From Pseudeuparius sepicola (Eukaryota > Arthropoda > Insecta > Coleoptera > Anthribidae), in NCBI GenBank assembly GCA_963920635.1, contig OY987298.1:126737735-126801734 (forward strand): 64,000 nucleotides of DNA. Direction: 5' to 3'. Within the stretch, counting starts at the first letter, position 1, and each line of letters opens with the position of its first letter. Under the pieces are notes generated by a model. That model saw only the letters and a list, made by a program, of their open reading frames with translations. It did not search any database and was not told the DNA's origin. A program made the translations under genes and the position numbers. This document shows positions 45,485 through 56,614 of the stretch, one piece after another.

Positions 45485-47836
45485 TAAGTGTTTGGAGAAG
45501 AGTGTTCTATTATGGTACTTTTATACAATAAAAATTAGTTTTGTAAAAGAGTTTTTAAATTACTCCCATCTGAACGTTTTCTTTCCAAATAAAAGCTCCT
45601 ATAAATCAGTGTCCTAAACAAAACCTCTTATGTGAAAAAACAATATCTCCTATGTGACCAATTTGTTGTTTTTTTTATTTAAAAACATATTTTGTACAAA
45701 ACAGTTTATTGGTATACTTTCTAATTTTATTACATGAAAAACTCCTTAAAGTATTCTTTTTGATATTATTTTTTCTCTGTTTACCACGTTTTTCTCACTT
45801 CCTGAAAAGTTTATCATTTTACACATAGGAGGTATTGTCCTGGCAACGACATAGGGCTTTGAAGTTTGTTATTTTGGCTACATCTCCCAACATAATCAAG
45901 CTGCTGAACTGAAATTTGGCACTGCTATGCTTTTGGGGATGGAGAATAAGGTGTCAATTCCTACGTATCTCACAGAGGACGCCACTTCTGCTGTTTTTGG
46001 ATTGTGCTTTGACTCCTAACTTTTTTGACGTTATGTTTTTGGTCCTGCAGGTCCATCATTTTAGTGCATCTTTTCATTCTGCAACAAAGAGGTACTCTTG
46101 TTTCATAACGATCAAATCAACCGTTTGCGTTGCAATTGCCAAAACGTGCCCCAAAACACCTGCTAACTTCAATATTCGAAAATAAAATTGTCACCTATAT
46201 ACTACTCTCAAATGTTGAAAATGAAGAAAGAAATGCCTTATGAACATTGGTCGAAACACATTCGTTTTCTTGAAATAGAGTGTCCAGATTTTGTAGAGTT
46301 TCAATCCGTTCCATTTTAAAAGTGAACATTTTTTAGGACATTGTTCATACGGGTTTTTTACTCGCTTTAAATGGTACAGTCGTTGTGCAATATTTGAAAG
46401 CAGTAGGTGAAAATTTTATTTTTCCAATGTTGAAGTTGAAGGGCACGTTTTGGCAATTTCAAGGCAAACGGTTGATTTGGTCGTTATGAAACAAGAGTAC
46501 ATCTTTATTGCAGAATGAGAAGGTGCGCTAAAATGATGGACCTGCAGGATCAAAAAGATAACCTCAAAAAAGTTACGAGTAAAAGCACGTTCCAAAAACA
46601 GCGCAAGTGGCGCCCAGTGTGAGATACGTAGAAATTGACGTTTTCAGCTTATTCTCCATCCCCAAAAACATAACAGTGGAAAATTTCCGTTCGGCAGCTT
46701 GAATGTTGGGAGATGTAGAAAAAATGCAATTTCAAAAAAAACAAAACTTCAACGCTCTGTATCGCTTAAACAAACAACATTTCTATAAGGCATATTAGCC
46801 TCAATCGTAATATTTCGGCCCAAAATATATGCGGTTGCACTATGTGCCGTTATCAATGACTCACCCTGTATAAAAAAGAAACTGAAAATCTAATGCGTTC
46901 TATGATTACCCACTGGCACTGTAATAAATTAGCCATGGACATTTAAAAACAAAAGGTACCAAAACACTTTCGCTTTCTTTTTAGACTTGCTTTTCTTACG
47001 AAAATTTATGGAAACAAGCTCTGTGAATCTGTCAAATTAAAGGAACACAACATTCAAGTATTTTATTTTTTAACACTAAACCACCCTGTCGATTCTTTCG
47101 TCATGTGGCGCAAGTGGCCATCGCTTGAAACAGCGCAATGCCGATTTTAAAGGACAATAGCTGTCGATTTTATAGGACAATAGCTAAAGCATTTTATGAG
47201 AAAAGGTTTTACCTACAATCGGTGTAGGTAGGTACAGTAGTAGGCGTCACATGAAACCGGACGACGTAAAGCCATTTTCTTTCGACTTTTGGAGTAATAA
47301 TACCCAAAACCCATTTAACAAACAACAAAGAACGTTGCTAAATGTCTGAACAGGATCCAAATATCCCAAGGAAATGGAATTTTAGCGTTCGGTTTCGTCT
47401 GACGCCAACCGTGCTTACAACTCTTGCTTTTCAAGGAATGTAAACTCAAGTTCGAGTATTCCAAATTTATACAGTGATGTAGCCGATTTAAAGTACATGC
47501 GGTGCCACAGATTACACATTTCATTTTATTTCAAAACTTATGCAAAATCGAACTTGACTACAGTATTTTGTGACTACACGGTAGAAATAAAAATTTGAAC
47601 TAGGTTTGTACAAAGTTTTGTTAAAAATAACAACTATAACGGTTGTAGTCAATGTTTTCGATCAAAGGGAAGCTCATGCAAGATGCAAGCGGTTTGATAT
47701 CACTATTTTTTTAATACTTGTAAAAGCAAAGACGGAGTCATTAGCGGAACGGAAACGCATGCATGGGCCTTTAGTGACGGAATCCAGACAATGTTTATTA
47801 AGCATAGAGTATACAGGTGTCAAGTATGGTCACCAT

Positions 47837-49718
47837 TAGTGATGCTGTCGAAACGAGAGATTCTCGTCTCTCGTCTCGTCTTGTCTCATCTCGACGAGAC
47901 GAGAGGACAATAACATCAGAACGATACGAGACGAGACAACACGTTTCTTTCGTCGAGAATTATCGTTTCTCTCGAGGAGAAGTTGAGAAAGCTGGCAACA
48001 TGGCTTGCGGGTCTGCGCGGCGTGGCCTGTCACTCCCTGACAGTTGATTTTAGAAGAAATTTACCAGAATTAATTTGTGTAGTGCGGGTAGTGCAATCGT
48101 CGCCAGATTGCTACGACGAGGCAGTGTGTCTCTGGGTAGAAACAGACAGCCCAAAGTGCTGGCGACCGCTTTTTTATAAACTTGTTTTGTTTCTGAAAAA
48201 AATGAAACATTTCTCTAAAAGTGCGAAGTGAAGAATCGTTCCTTTACAATTTCAAGCCTCAAGTTGCCTAGAACCGCCGAGGGAAGCTAGAACTTAGTTA
48301 TATACCTGGCTGTAAGTCAAATCGTAATAAGTTGAAGTAGCTAGGTTTTCTTTGCTTGACGGTAAGAGGTCAACTTGCATGCGTTTTGGGCGAAAATTTA
48401 AGAATAAACTGATTAAGGGCCTTTTGCATAGACAAAATAAAGTAACCCTTAAAATTAATGGAGCCTACTAACAATCCAACCATTGTTTAGTATTGTTGCA
48501 AAAGTTTCTTTACCTAATGTTAAAGTCAAAAAATAATTTAGTTCAATGTATTATGAAATTGACCCTAACTTCCATTTCAATCAGAAGATATTACTCTCCT
48601 TCACAACTGGTTTCTATTCGCTTGTTGTTTGTATTTTTATGAAAATTTAACCATAAGGTAGATAGGTAATCATCATTTGCCTGATGGCGCACTTTGCGAA
48701 AAATCCTCACAAAACTTCCACTTACAACAAAATGTAGTCCCCTTTATTTGCCCAAATTTACCATATTATTTGTCGAGAATGTACCTATCCAAAAAAGGAA
48801 TCGTATACTTATTATAAATATATAAATACTTCGGTGTATATTTTGTTACTTGTTACTGCTTTTATTGTCTGTTAAACAAACGTACCTACTTACTTGGGTA
48901 CCCAATTATTGAAACAAAATTCACAAATGTATCTAATTCTAATTAAAAAGAGGGTTGAACATTTATTAGAAAAGATAAACTAAGCCAAAGTGCAGACTGC
49001 TCTAAACTGCATAGACCCGTTGAACCGTCCCGCAGCGGCGTTGCCACATGTTTGCACAGGGCTTGTAAGCTTGAGAAGGTTGTGGTAGTGTCCTTATTTT
49101 GTAATTAGGTAACTATTTTCTTTCTTTTTCTTACTCCTATAGAAATAAAAAGATAGGTACTGTAATATGAGTTGATTAGTTTCAGAGATATAAAAAAATG
49201 TCTTTCTTTTTCTGTGAAATTTAACTCTGTATTTATTAAGCAAATTATGACTATGGTATTGCTAAGGTCAAATTTGATAATTTATTTGATGCCTGTTGAA
49301 AGTGTGGCAAAAAACCAAATACTTGGCATTCAACACTACCGTACTTTCACCGTTTTAGTATACATAGGCGGAGCCGCCGTGTATTCGGCTAGGTTCGTCA
49401 GTCGTTGGCGGGGGGCGGGGCGTGTTTTTTGCTCGCAAAACTCGACTGATAAGCGGTGCGGGACTACTGTGTACTCCCCCCGCCAACGACTGACAAACCT
49501 AGCTGGACGCACGGCGACGCGCGGCCTATTCCCCTATGTCTACCAAAACGGTGAAAGTACGGTATAGTATGGTATGTAGTTTTATATCAACGTATTCGTT
49601 TGTCAAAAAATCGAATAGAGGCCATTATCGTCGAGACGAGAAATTCATTCTCTCTCGCGTCACGAAACGAGACGAAAGAAGCAACTCTCTCGTCCCGTCT
49701 CGTCTCGCGGCATCACTA
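47837..49718. mobile_element. hAT element, complete copy with 8-bp target duplication
   Basis: TAGTGATGC at the left and GCATCACTA at the right, flanked by exact 8-bp repeats GTCACCAT (47829-47836 and 49719-49726), the hallmark of hAT transposons. Both ends continue into GAGACGAGA-type repeats in inverted orientation. No transposase is recognisable. A CpG-rich MITE (49339-49562) is nested near the right end. Confidence 0.85.
49339..49562. mobile_element. CpG-rich MITE nested in hAT
   Basis: CCGTACTTTCACCGTTTT at the left and AAAACGGTGAAAGTACGG at the right, with TA outside. A second inverted pair lies inside (CGTCAGTCGTTGGCGGGG and CCCGCCAACGACTG), leaving a loop of about 60 bases. Open frames across it are by-products of high GC. 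Confidence 0.75.
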
Positions 49719-49730
49719 GTCACCATCGTA

Positions 49731-50300
49731 GAAAGTATACTTGGGCTAATGTTCCGGTCTATCCTGCAGCGGAGCTGACGGAAATGTGTGAGAGAAGAGT
49801 TCGCGACAGTGTTGTCTGAGAGCCTAATCTAGGATCTTCGCCGTCAGCAGAGAAGCCACACCGCTATGATCACATCGGCAGAAAGCAGTAATTTTGGTCC
49901 GTGCTTAAGCGGTGCGGGGAAAAGAGCTCTTCGACCTCGCCGAGGGAGGAGCTAGTATCGCTGTGGACTGCGATCGTAGTCTACGACCTTCACCATCAGC
50001 ATCGGGTGATCGCCATGGAAAATACTTACCGAAGCACTTAGGTTCCAGTCTAAGCTGTATCCGAGCGGAAGGGGGAACGCTCCGAGCCCGAGCATCGGGC
50101 GAGGTGATAGGTACATATGGTCATCGCCGTATAGAAAAAAGCACTTCTTGCCAGCGCACTAAAATTCCGGTCTATGTTGAAGCGGACCCATCGCAGTGGT
50201 CGGCGATGGAAATCGCACGATATGTAGCTCCACTACCTACCATTAGCATAAGAAGCTCTTGCCGGTGCGCTAAGGATCGATGTCCATACAATCTGCACCA
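49731..50300 (+). repeat. Degenerate CpG-rich tandem repeat
   Basis: Five diverged units at about 49731, 49880, 50018, 50130 and 50250. Each has GAAA-rich sequence, then CTT-CCG/GCC-G-GC-CTAAG/A, then TCCGGTCTAT or TCCAGTCTAA, then GC-G-AGCGGA. Spacing is 110-150 bases. An open frame (49912-50310) spans three units but has no known domain. Confidence 0.45.
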
Positions 50301-50309
50301 CAGCAACTA

Positions 50310-50475
50310 GGGTTTCACAATTTTCAAGAAATTTCTTGATCTTGACTTGAATTCAAGAAATTTTCAAGTCGAGAAATCTGAAACTGTTTCCAAGACAAGT
50401 CCAGATCTTCCATTTCAACATCAAGATTTCTTGTCAAGAAACCAAGAAATTCTCGAATTTCTTGAAATTAAGTTT
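50310..50475. repeat. Cluster of TTTCTTGA/TCAAGAAA palindromes
   Basis: At least eight TTTCTTGA, TCAAGAAA or TTTTCAAG motifs in both orientations within 165 bases. Some are fused into palindromes (TTCAAGAAATTTCTTGA). It resembles a transposon subterminal region; the partner end was not found. Confidence 0.5.
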
Positions 50476-51037
50476 TATTAGTAGATACCGAATAAAAAGA
50501 GCAAAAAAAATTGAAAAAGTGCTTAAACAGCACAAAATTTGCCAAAAAAGCATTAATTAAGCAAATTAAGCAAAAATAAATATATAAAAATTATGTATAC
50601 ATGCGTGAAAAAGTTCAAATAAGCACAAAGGGAAAAAACATAAAACCTCAAAAAAAAAAACAAAAAAAAAAAAACAAAAGCAGCTATCGCAATATACTTA
50701 GTTTTGGATAATTCGTGATGCTTAAAATCCTGCCTTTACTGGAGATGAAGAAAAAAACGCAAAAAAATTAAAAAAAGCACAAAGCAAAACTTATAGTTTT
50801 GCATAATTCGCGTAGAAATTAAATATATCATGGTTGCTTATAAAATTGAGCAATAAGCGTAATGCTTAAAATAAATCCCGTCTCTATTTATTAGTGACTA
50901 TAAAATAATAGGTAATTGCTTTAGGTAAATTCCTATGATAATTTAGGTGCATACTTTAAATTTTAATATGAATAAAAAAACACGTCTATAAAGCATACAA
51001 TATTTTTTATTCATAAATAAAAATCGATGATTATAAT
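50476..51037. other. A-rich stretch without genes
   Basis: Runs of AAAAAGCA, AAAACAAAAA and similar low-complexity sequence; nothing coding. Confidence 0.5.
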
Positions 51038-51217
51038 AAACAAAACAATATTCTTTTATAACACAAAACAAAAAAATAATAATGAACTTACAAATACAGC
51101 AAACAAAACATACTCATGTTATAACCAAAAACAAAATAATAATAATAACTTAAAAATACAACAAGCAAAACAATATTATTTTTATAACACAAAACAAAAA
51201 AATTAACTTACAAAATA
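51038..51217 (+). repeat. About 62-bp tandem repeat, three copies
   Basis: Units at 51038, 51101 and 51163, each AAACAAAACA..., then TTATAAC-C-AAAACAAAA, then AATAA...ACTTA-AAATA. Confidence 0.8.
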
Positions 51218-51360
51218 TAACGACTTCGAGCAACGCTGCCGACGTGTCTATGTCGAAGCACGTCGCCCAATAAACAGTGAGCGACTTTGTTTGTTGGTAG
51301 ACTTTTGCAACTTATATATGCCTTTTGTTCGATTTTATGTGATTCTACAAATAAGCTATA

Positions 51361-51681
51361 CAGGGTGGTCGAAAAATAGACGGAGATATTTTAGAGGGTG
51401 ATTCCTTGTTAAAAAATATGAAAAAAAGTTTCTATAAATATGTTAGTTACAAAAAAGGCAGTGGCGTACATTCTTTTCCAATAATATTCGCTAAGATGCC
51501 CCCCGGGACGCCACTGGACTTAATAATTTTAATCTACATATTAGTGCTAAATTAGCCTCTTGATACAACAAATATGAATATATTTTTTAATTTAACATCC
51601 TGTATCTTGAAAACTTTTTTTCATATTTTTTAATAAGGAATCACCCTCTAAAATATCTCCGTCTATTTTTCGAATACTCTG
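51361..51681. mobile_element. 321-bp CAGGG-type MITE
   Basis: CAGGGTGGTCGAAAAATAGA at the left and TCTATTTTTCGAATACTCTG at the right, TA on both sides. Arms of about 75 bp include CGGAGATATTTTAGAGGGTG and its complement. Confidence 0.85.
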
Positions 51682-53969
51682 TACTATTATTATTATATTA
51701 TAACTTATGACCATGGCTGCTGGGCTGGAATGACGGCGATGATTTTCTGTGCCGTTCCACTGATTTCAATATTTCTTCAAAATTATCTAGAACTTTCCGA
51801 AGAATTCGAATAAGATGTCGGAGATACAGGGTAAAAATTTACCAATAAAAAAACAATTTTTTAAAATTTCGAAGAAGAATTAAATTAGTAATGATTATAC
51901 GGGAAGTAGCAAGACATTATCGGTTCTCATTTCTGACCTCGGTTTGACCCAAAGACGTCAGAACCTATAGACAGGTTTGTTTTGATAAACGCTTGACGCC
52001 CAGAACTAATCACAATCTAAGAGCTCCATTAAATTATTCCGAAAATATCGCGAGATTGTCAGATAATTGCCCTTTTTTGACGAGCCGTAGCGAACTTATT
52101 TCGACTCTGGGCTCGGAGGCTGGCGTCGTTAGACCATCCCCCGAGTCTTCAGGTGAGGTTCCGATGCTTCCGGCGCCCCCAAACAAGAAAAAACATGCGA
52201 TATCTAAGTGTGATTCTGGAGGAACTATAACCGGGAATCACCGGGTGTATAGTTGGTTGATGGTTGACTTTCTGTCTTTTTTTGTAGCATGTATTTAGAG
52301 TAGTATGGATATATTTAATCTTGGAGTCAAAATAAAGGGTATTTTAACAATGGAGCACCACGTCTATATAGAGGTTTTGACGTCATTGGTTTGACCGGAA
52401 GTGAGCATCACTTGGTCAAATTTTTGAGAATCCGTGTTTCGCTAATAGGACCTAGAACCCTTGTTAAAGTGGCCCAGTCATTGTCTTCTAATTTTCTACT
52501 ATTAAAATCTAGCAAAAAAACAGCTAGCCAACTTTATTTTTTGCAAAATCTGTCCCCTGTATCTACTATATTTCTGTACTATCCATAATATGTCAGTGTC
52601 AGACATTGGCTAACTAGAGTATCCATAAACAAGGCTAGAACGCTAGGACCGAGGAACTTCCATGATCAAATTCTCGTTCCCGCCGTGAAATGCAAAAGGC
52701 GAAAGCAAGACGCTAGAAGCGCGACTTCGACTGATACGCGAGCAGCGACTTTGACAAACTTCAAGACCGCCAGCTTTTCCTTTACCTTAAATAAACTCGC
52801 AAGGAACCCTTTGGAATTAGCCATATTTAAATGAAGCTAGCAACAAATATTTACGTAGGTATGCCTACTTACTTTGGGCTTCTGGGGCCTATAGATCAGG
52901 TTGGAAAAGAGTGAATGGTGCGTGAACGATGTGATCACAAAAAACCGAATGACATTTTAGGGCAGATGACAAAAGAGTAGGTGTGGGAGAACAGGGTGGA
53001 TTTTATAATCTTTAAAATTTGTGTGTGGTAGAACATATAAGAAGCCCGAACTATTTTTACTAATTGTTACTTTTTAACGAGACTGGAACAAACTCATTTT
53101 TGGGGGTCCCGAATCCAATGACGCAGTCACTTTTGAGGTAAAAAAAGTTCTGAAAATGATTTTTCTAATATTTTACAAGAAACAAAATTCGTAGTAGACG
53201 TTGAAAAGTAAGACAAGGCACTGAAATTGTACCTACATCAAAATTATATTTTTTAACGAATGAGATGTTGACAAAAGAATAAAAATTTTACGGGATGCTT
53301 CCATTTAAAATGGATCACCTCAGTCGGCGTAGTAATTTCCCCCCATCCAAAATTCTAATATGCGGTACTTTTGAGTAGGTACCTCTTGCAATCATCAATT
53401 TGTGAGACGTCTGCAAAAAATAACTACCCCGGCGCTGCGACGTCACTGAAAGCGTCCATCCAATAAATATGCTAAGTTCCGTTTTCCGGAAAAATATCCC
53501 TGCCTGGTACGTTTCTCGGCAGTAGTTTGCTTAGAAATTCGACATAAGCGCTAGTCGACCTGGTTTTCGGGGTTGATGAGAGTCCTGTGGAAAGGAGATC
53601 TCTTATAATACGCCGGTCACCCTCTATTTTTCTTTCTCTTGTCAGAATTGGTACATAATATCATGTTGCTATTTCCAATCCCCCTTTTGTTAAAGGTAAT
53701 AATCCACATCTGAAGATATATTTATATGTTAACTTAAATTGATAGTGTCCAATGGAGAGCGGGGCAGTATTCTTTTTAATTTTATTTCTTCACATTTTAA
53801 TAGTATTTTCAAAAACCATAATCTTTTAACAAGTACCTTTGTAAAATCAATCCTACTAATATGCAAAGTTTCAAGAAACGCCGTTTATCGTATGACCACG
53901 ACCACTCTGCCCTGGTAGGGGTCAGAGTGGTCATATGGAAGTTGCACAGTGGGTTTTCAAACTTAAATA
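51682..53969. other. Unassigned stretch
   Basis: No gene I can support. An open frame at 51993-52298 (SRSELISTLGSEAGVVRP) has plausible composition but no recognised domain. A hairpin with 10-bp arms (GACCACTCTG / CAGAGTGGTC) lies at 53898-53930. Confidence 0.35.
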
Positions 53970-56614
53970 CAGGGTGGTTCACTTTTATGTGGTAGGACTT
54001 TAACATTAGATAGAAAAAGATAATCTAAAATGAAAATTTTATATCAACATATATCAGGGAAAGCTTAGTTTCCGAGATACAGGGCGTTGAAGTGTTGGAA
54101 AAAATATGAAGTATTTCTTACACTGTCCGTACCAGTGGAGATATTTAAACCAAATTTGATGTGTAGTACCACCTTTTTGACTACGATATTTAGTGATAAT
54201 ATGAAGGTCCTGAAATAACCAGTGGTGGAGTTATGGGTTTTCACTATCACTAAATTTAAAAAGTAATTAGTACGGACCTGTCTCACATCAACGTAATTTT
54301 TTTTTCGTAAAGTTCTTTCAATTCTCTACAAAAAGTGTATCTTGACATTTTTTTGTATCTGCCACGGTTGTGTAGTAAATAAATTATTTCGTTTCCATCT
54401 CAGCCTTTTTTGCCTAAAAATGTGTTTTCTAAGATTATTGATAAATATCGCAAATAACAGAAATTAATTATGGACTTATCGGATTCAGCTATTTTATTTT
54501 TAATTTTATGGAAACAATTTTAAAAATAAACTGTCACTTGGTTTGAGGTACATTACTTTATTATCATTTTAACATTTTTATCAAATCTAGTATTATTTCT
54601 TAATAATTTTTATAATTCTAAATTTGTACAACATTCAACAATTGTTCAAAATGTGATCCATTCTGTTGCACACATAATTCACTTCGACGCCTAACGGATT
54701 GAACAGAATCGATTAAATTGCCATTTCTCAATTCATCGCACGCATTTCTGATACGATCAATAAGTTGTTCCCTTGTTTCTACAGGAGTCGCATAGACTTG
54801 TTCTTTTAAAAATCCCCATACGAAGAAGTCCAGAGGTGTTATGTCCGGAGAACGTGGCGGCCAAGCGACCGGTCCCCCTCGTCCGATCCACCTATTTGGA
54901 AAGTTATTATTTAACCAGTTCCTCACATTTCGGTGAAAATGTGCAGGATAGCCGTCAAGTTGGAACCAAGCCAACAATCTTAAGTTTAAAGGAATGTCTT
55001 CCCACATATTATTATGCTCAGCTACTAAAATCTCCAAAAAATTGTCACCATTGACTCGCTGTGGCAAAAAAAAGGGTCCAAACAGATGATGGTTGTACAG
55101 TTCAATCCAAACATTGACACTAAATTCGACCTGAAAATTTCTTGGCCGGATTGCATGTGGGTTTTCTTGTGCCCAAATATGCTGATTATGAAAGTTTACT
55201 ACTCCACGACGAGTAAAACACGACTCGTCCGTCCATAAAATGTTATTTAAAAATTGTCTATTTCCTTCAATTGACTCCAAAATCCATCGGCAAAACACTA
55301 ATCTTCTTTCTGCATCGCCGGGCCTTAAACCTTGTACGGGTTGTAGATGATACGCATGCCTGTGATCTCTTTTTAAAGCTCGCAAAATTGCAGACTTTGA
55401 AACACGTAGTACCACTGACACTCTTCTGCTACTTGTTGTAGGATTCCTATGGAATTCACGAAGAATCTCATTGTTGCGTCTGACTTGTTGGATATTGTTT
55501 TCATTTCCTCGTTCGACGATTCTAGTTCTCAGACCGCGAGTTCTAAATTGCCGGTGCATGTTAACAAACACCGAGGGACGCGGATGGCGCCTATTTGGAA
55601 ATCGCCTCCGGTATTCTCTGGCTGCTTCCGCAGAGTTCCCATTTGCAACTCCATAGCAGAAATGGATGTCAGCCTGCTCTTCATTTGTAAATTGGAACGG
55701 CATTTTAATTATTAACAAATACAAACTGCGGCACTGCTACGTTCATCTACTGGATGACAGATTATTGTATTATTAACTGTCAATAAGATTTTCTTTTCCA
55801 TGGCACACTTATCTTCACCAGTACGGCGATGCAGAAAGGACATTAGTATTTTGCCGATGGATTTTGTAGTCAAAGGAAATAAGACAATTTTTAAATAACA
55901 TTTTATGGGCGGAAGAATCATGTTTTACTCGTCGTGGTATAATTTAGAATTCTACAAATTTGGAATTATAAAAATTATTAAGAAATAATACAGATTTGAT
56001 AAAAATGTTAAAATGATAATAAAGTAATGTACCTCAAACCAAGTGCCAGTTTATTTTTAAAATTGTTTCCATAAAATTAAAAATAAAATAGCTGAATCCG
56101 ATAAGTGTTCCATAATTAATTTCTGTTATTTGCGATATTTATCAATAATCTTAGAAAACACATTTTTAGGCAAAAAAGGCTGAGATGGAAACGAAATAAT
56201 TTATTTACTACACAACCGTGGCAGATACAAAAAAATTTCAAGATACACTTTTTGTAGAGAATTGAAAGAACTTTACGAAAAAAAAAATTACGTTGATGTG
56301 AGACAGGTCCGTACTAATTACTTTTTAAATTTAGTGATAGTGAAAGCCCATAACTCCACCACTGGTTATTTCAGGACCTTCATATTATCACTAAATATCG
56401 TAGTCAAAAAGATGGTACTACACATCAAATTTGGTTTAAATATCTCCACTGGTTCGGACAGTCTAAAAAATACTTCATATTTTTTCCAACACTTCAACGC
56501 CCTGTATCTCGGAAACTAAGCTTTCCCCGATATATGTTGATATAAAATTTTCATTTTAGATTATCTTTTTCTATCTAATGTTAAAGTCCTACCACATAAA
56601 AGTGAACCACCCTG
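53970..56614 (-). mobile_element. Well-preserved DD41D mariner-type transposon
   Basis: Ends CAGGGTGGTTCACTTTTATG (53970) and the exact complement ending CCACCCTG (56614), with TA on both sides. The terminal inverted repeats are about 650 bp and nearly identical (53970-54630 and 55940-56614). Between them is one intact transposase gene on the - strand. High arm identity and an unbroken frame indicate a recent insertion. Confidence 0.95.
54618..55703 (-). CDS. Intact mariner-type transposase (DUF4817 + DDE), single exon
   Basis: A 361-codon gene. Start: the second ATG of the frame, AAAATGCCG at 55703, has the better context and matches the start of the relative at 3953; an ATG at 55724 would add seven residues. 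The N-terminal DUF4817-like helix-turn-helix is AAREYRRRFPNRRHPRPSVF. Catalytic motifs are ILWTDESCF, WFQLDGYPAHF and WPPRSPDITPLDFFVWG, with 41 residues between the second and third Asp. The second motif has Tyr where relatives have Ala or Ser (DGAPAH). The C-terminus is NGSHFEQLL plus six residues. No intron, unlike the relative at 3953. It may be enzymatically active. Confidence 0.9.
   Translation of the reverse strand: MPFQFTNEEQADIHFCYGVANGNSAEAAREYRRRFPNRRHPRPSVFVNMHRQFRTRGLRTRIVERGNENNIQQVRRNNEILREFHRNPTTSSRRVSVVLRVSKSAILRALKRDHRHAYHLQPVQGLRPGDAERRLVFCRWILESIEGNRQFLNNILWTDESCFTRRGVVNFHNQHIWAQENPHAIRPRNFQVEFSVNVWIELYNHHLFGPFFLPQRVNGDNFLEILVAEHNNMWEDIPLNLRLLAWFQLDGYPAHFHRNVRNWLNNNFPNRWIGRGGPVAWPPRSPDITPLDFFVWGFLKEQVYATPVETREQLIDRIRNACDELRNGNLIDSVQSVRRRSELCVQQNGSHFEQLLNVVQI

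Larger units (their letters stand above)
42275..45850 (+). mobile_element. DUF7869-like transposon, duplicate
   Basis: Copy of 33151-36726 with the same terminal repeats and the same array of CCTCCTATGTG motifs. Confidence 0.9.
42165..46868. mobile_element. Foldback CAGGG element, duplicate
   Basis: Copy of 33041-37744 with the same TA flanks and the same nested transposon. Confidence 0.9.
39873..48990 (+). repeat. 9.12-kb tandem segmental duplication, copy 2
   Basis: Second copy of 30749-39872. Up to about 48300 the two are almost identical. From there to 48990 (39190-39872 in copy 1) they differ at many positions, with indels: 12 bases (CTTTCCAAAGGA) absent here and GTAGATAG added near 48660. 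The outer flank, TGCAGACTGCTC, is the undisturbed continuation of the hAT element. Confidence 0.95.

Noticed and set aside
49912..50310. 132-codon frame in the CpG-rich repeat
   Set aside because: Spans diverged repeat units; composition explains the absence of stops; no domain.
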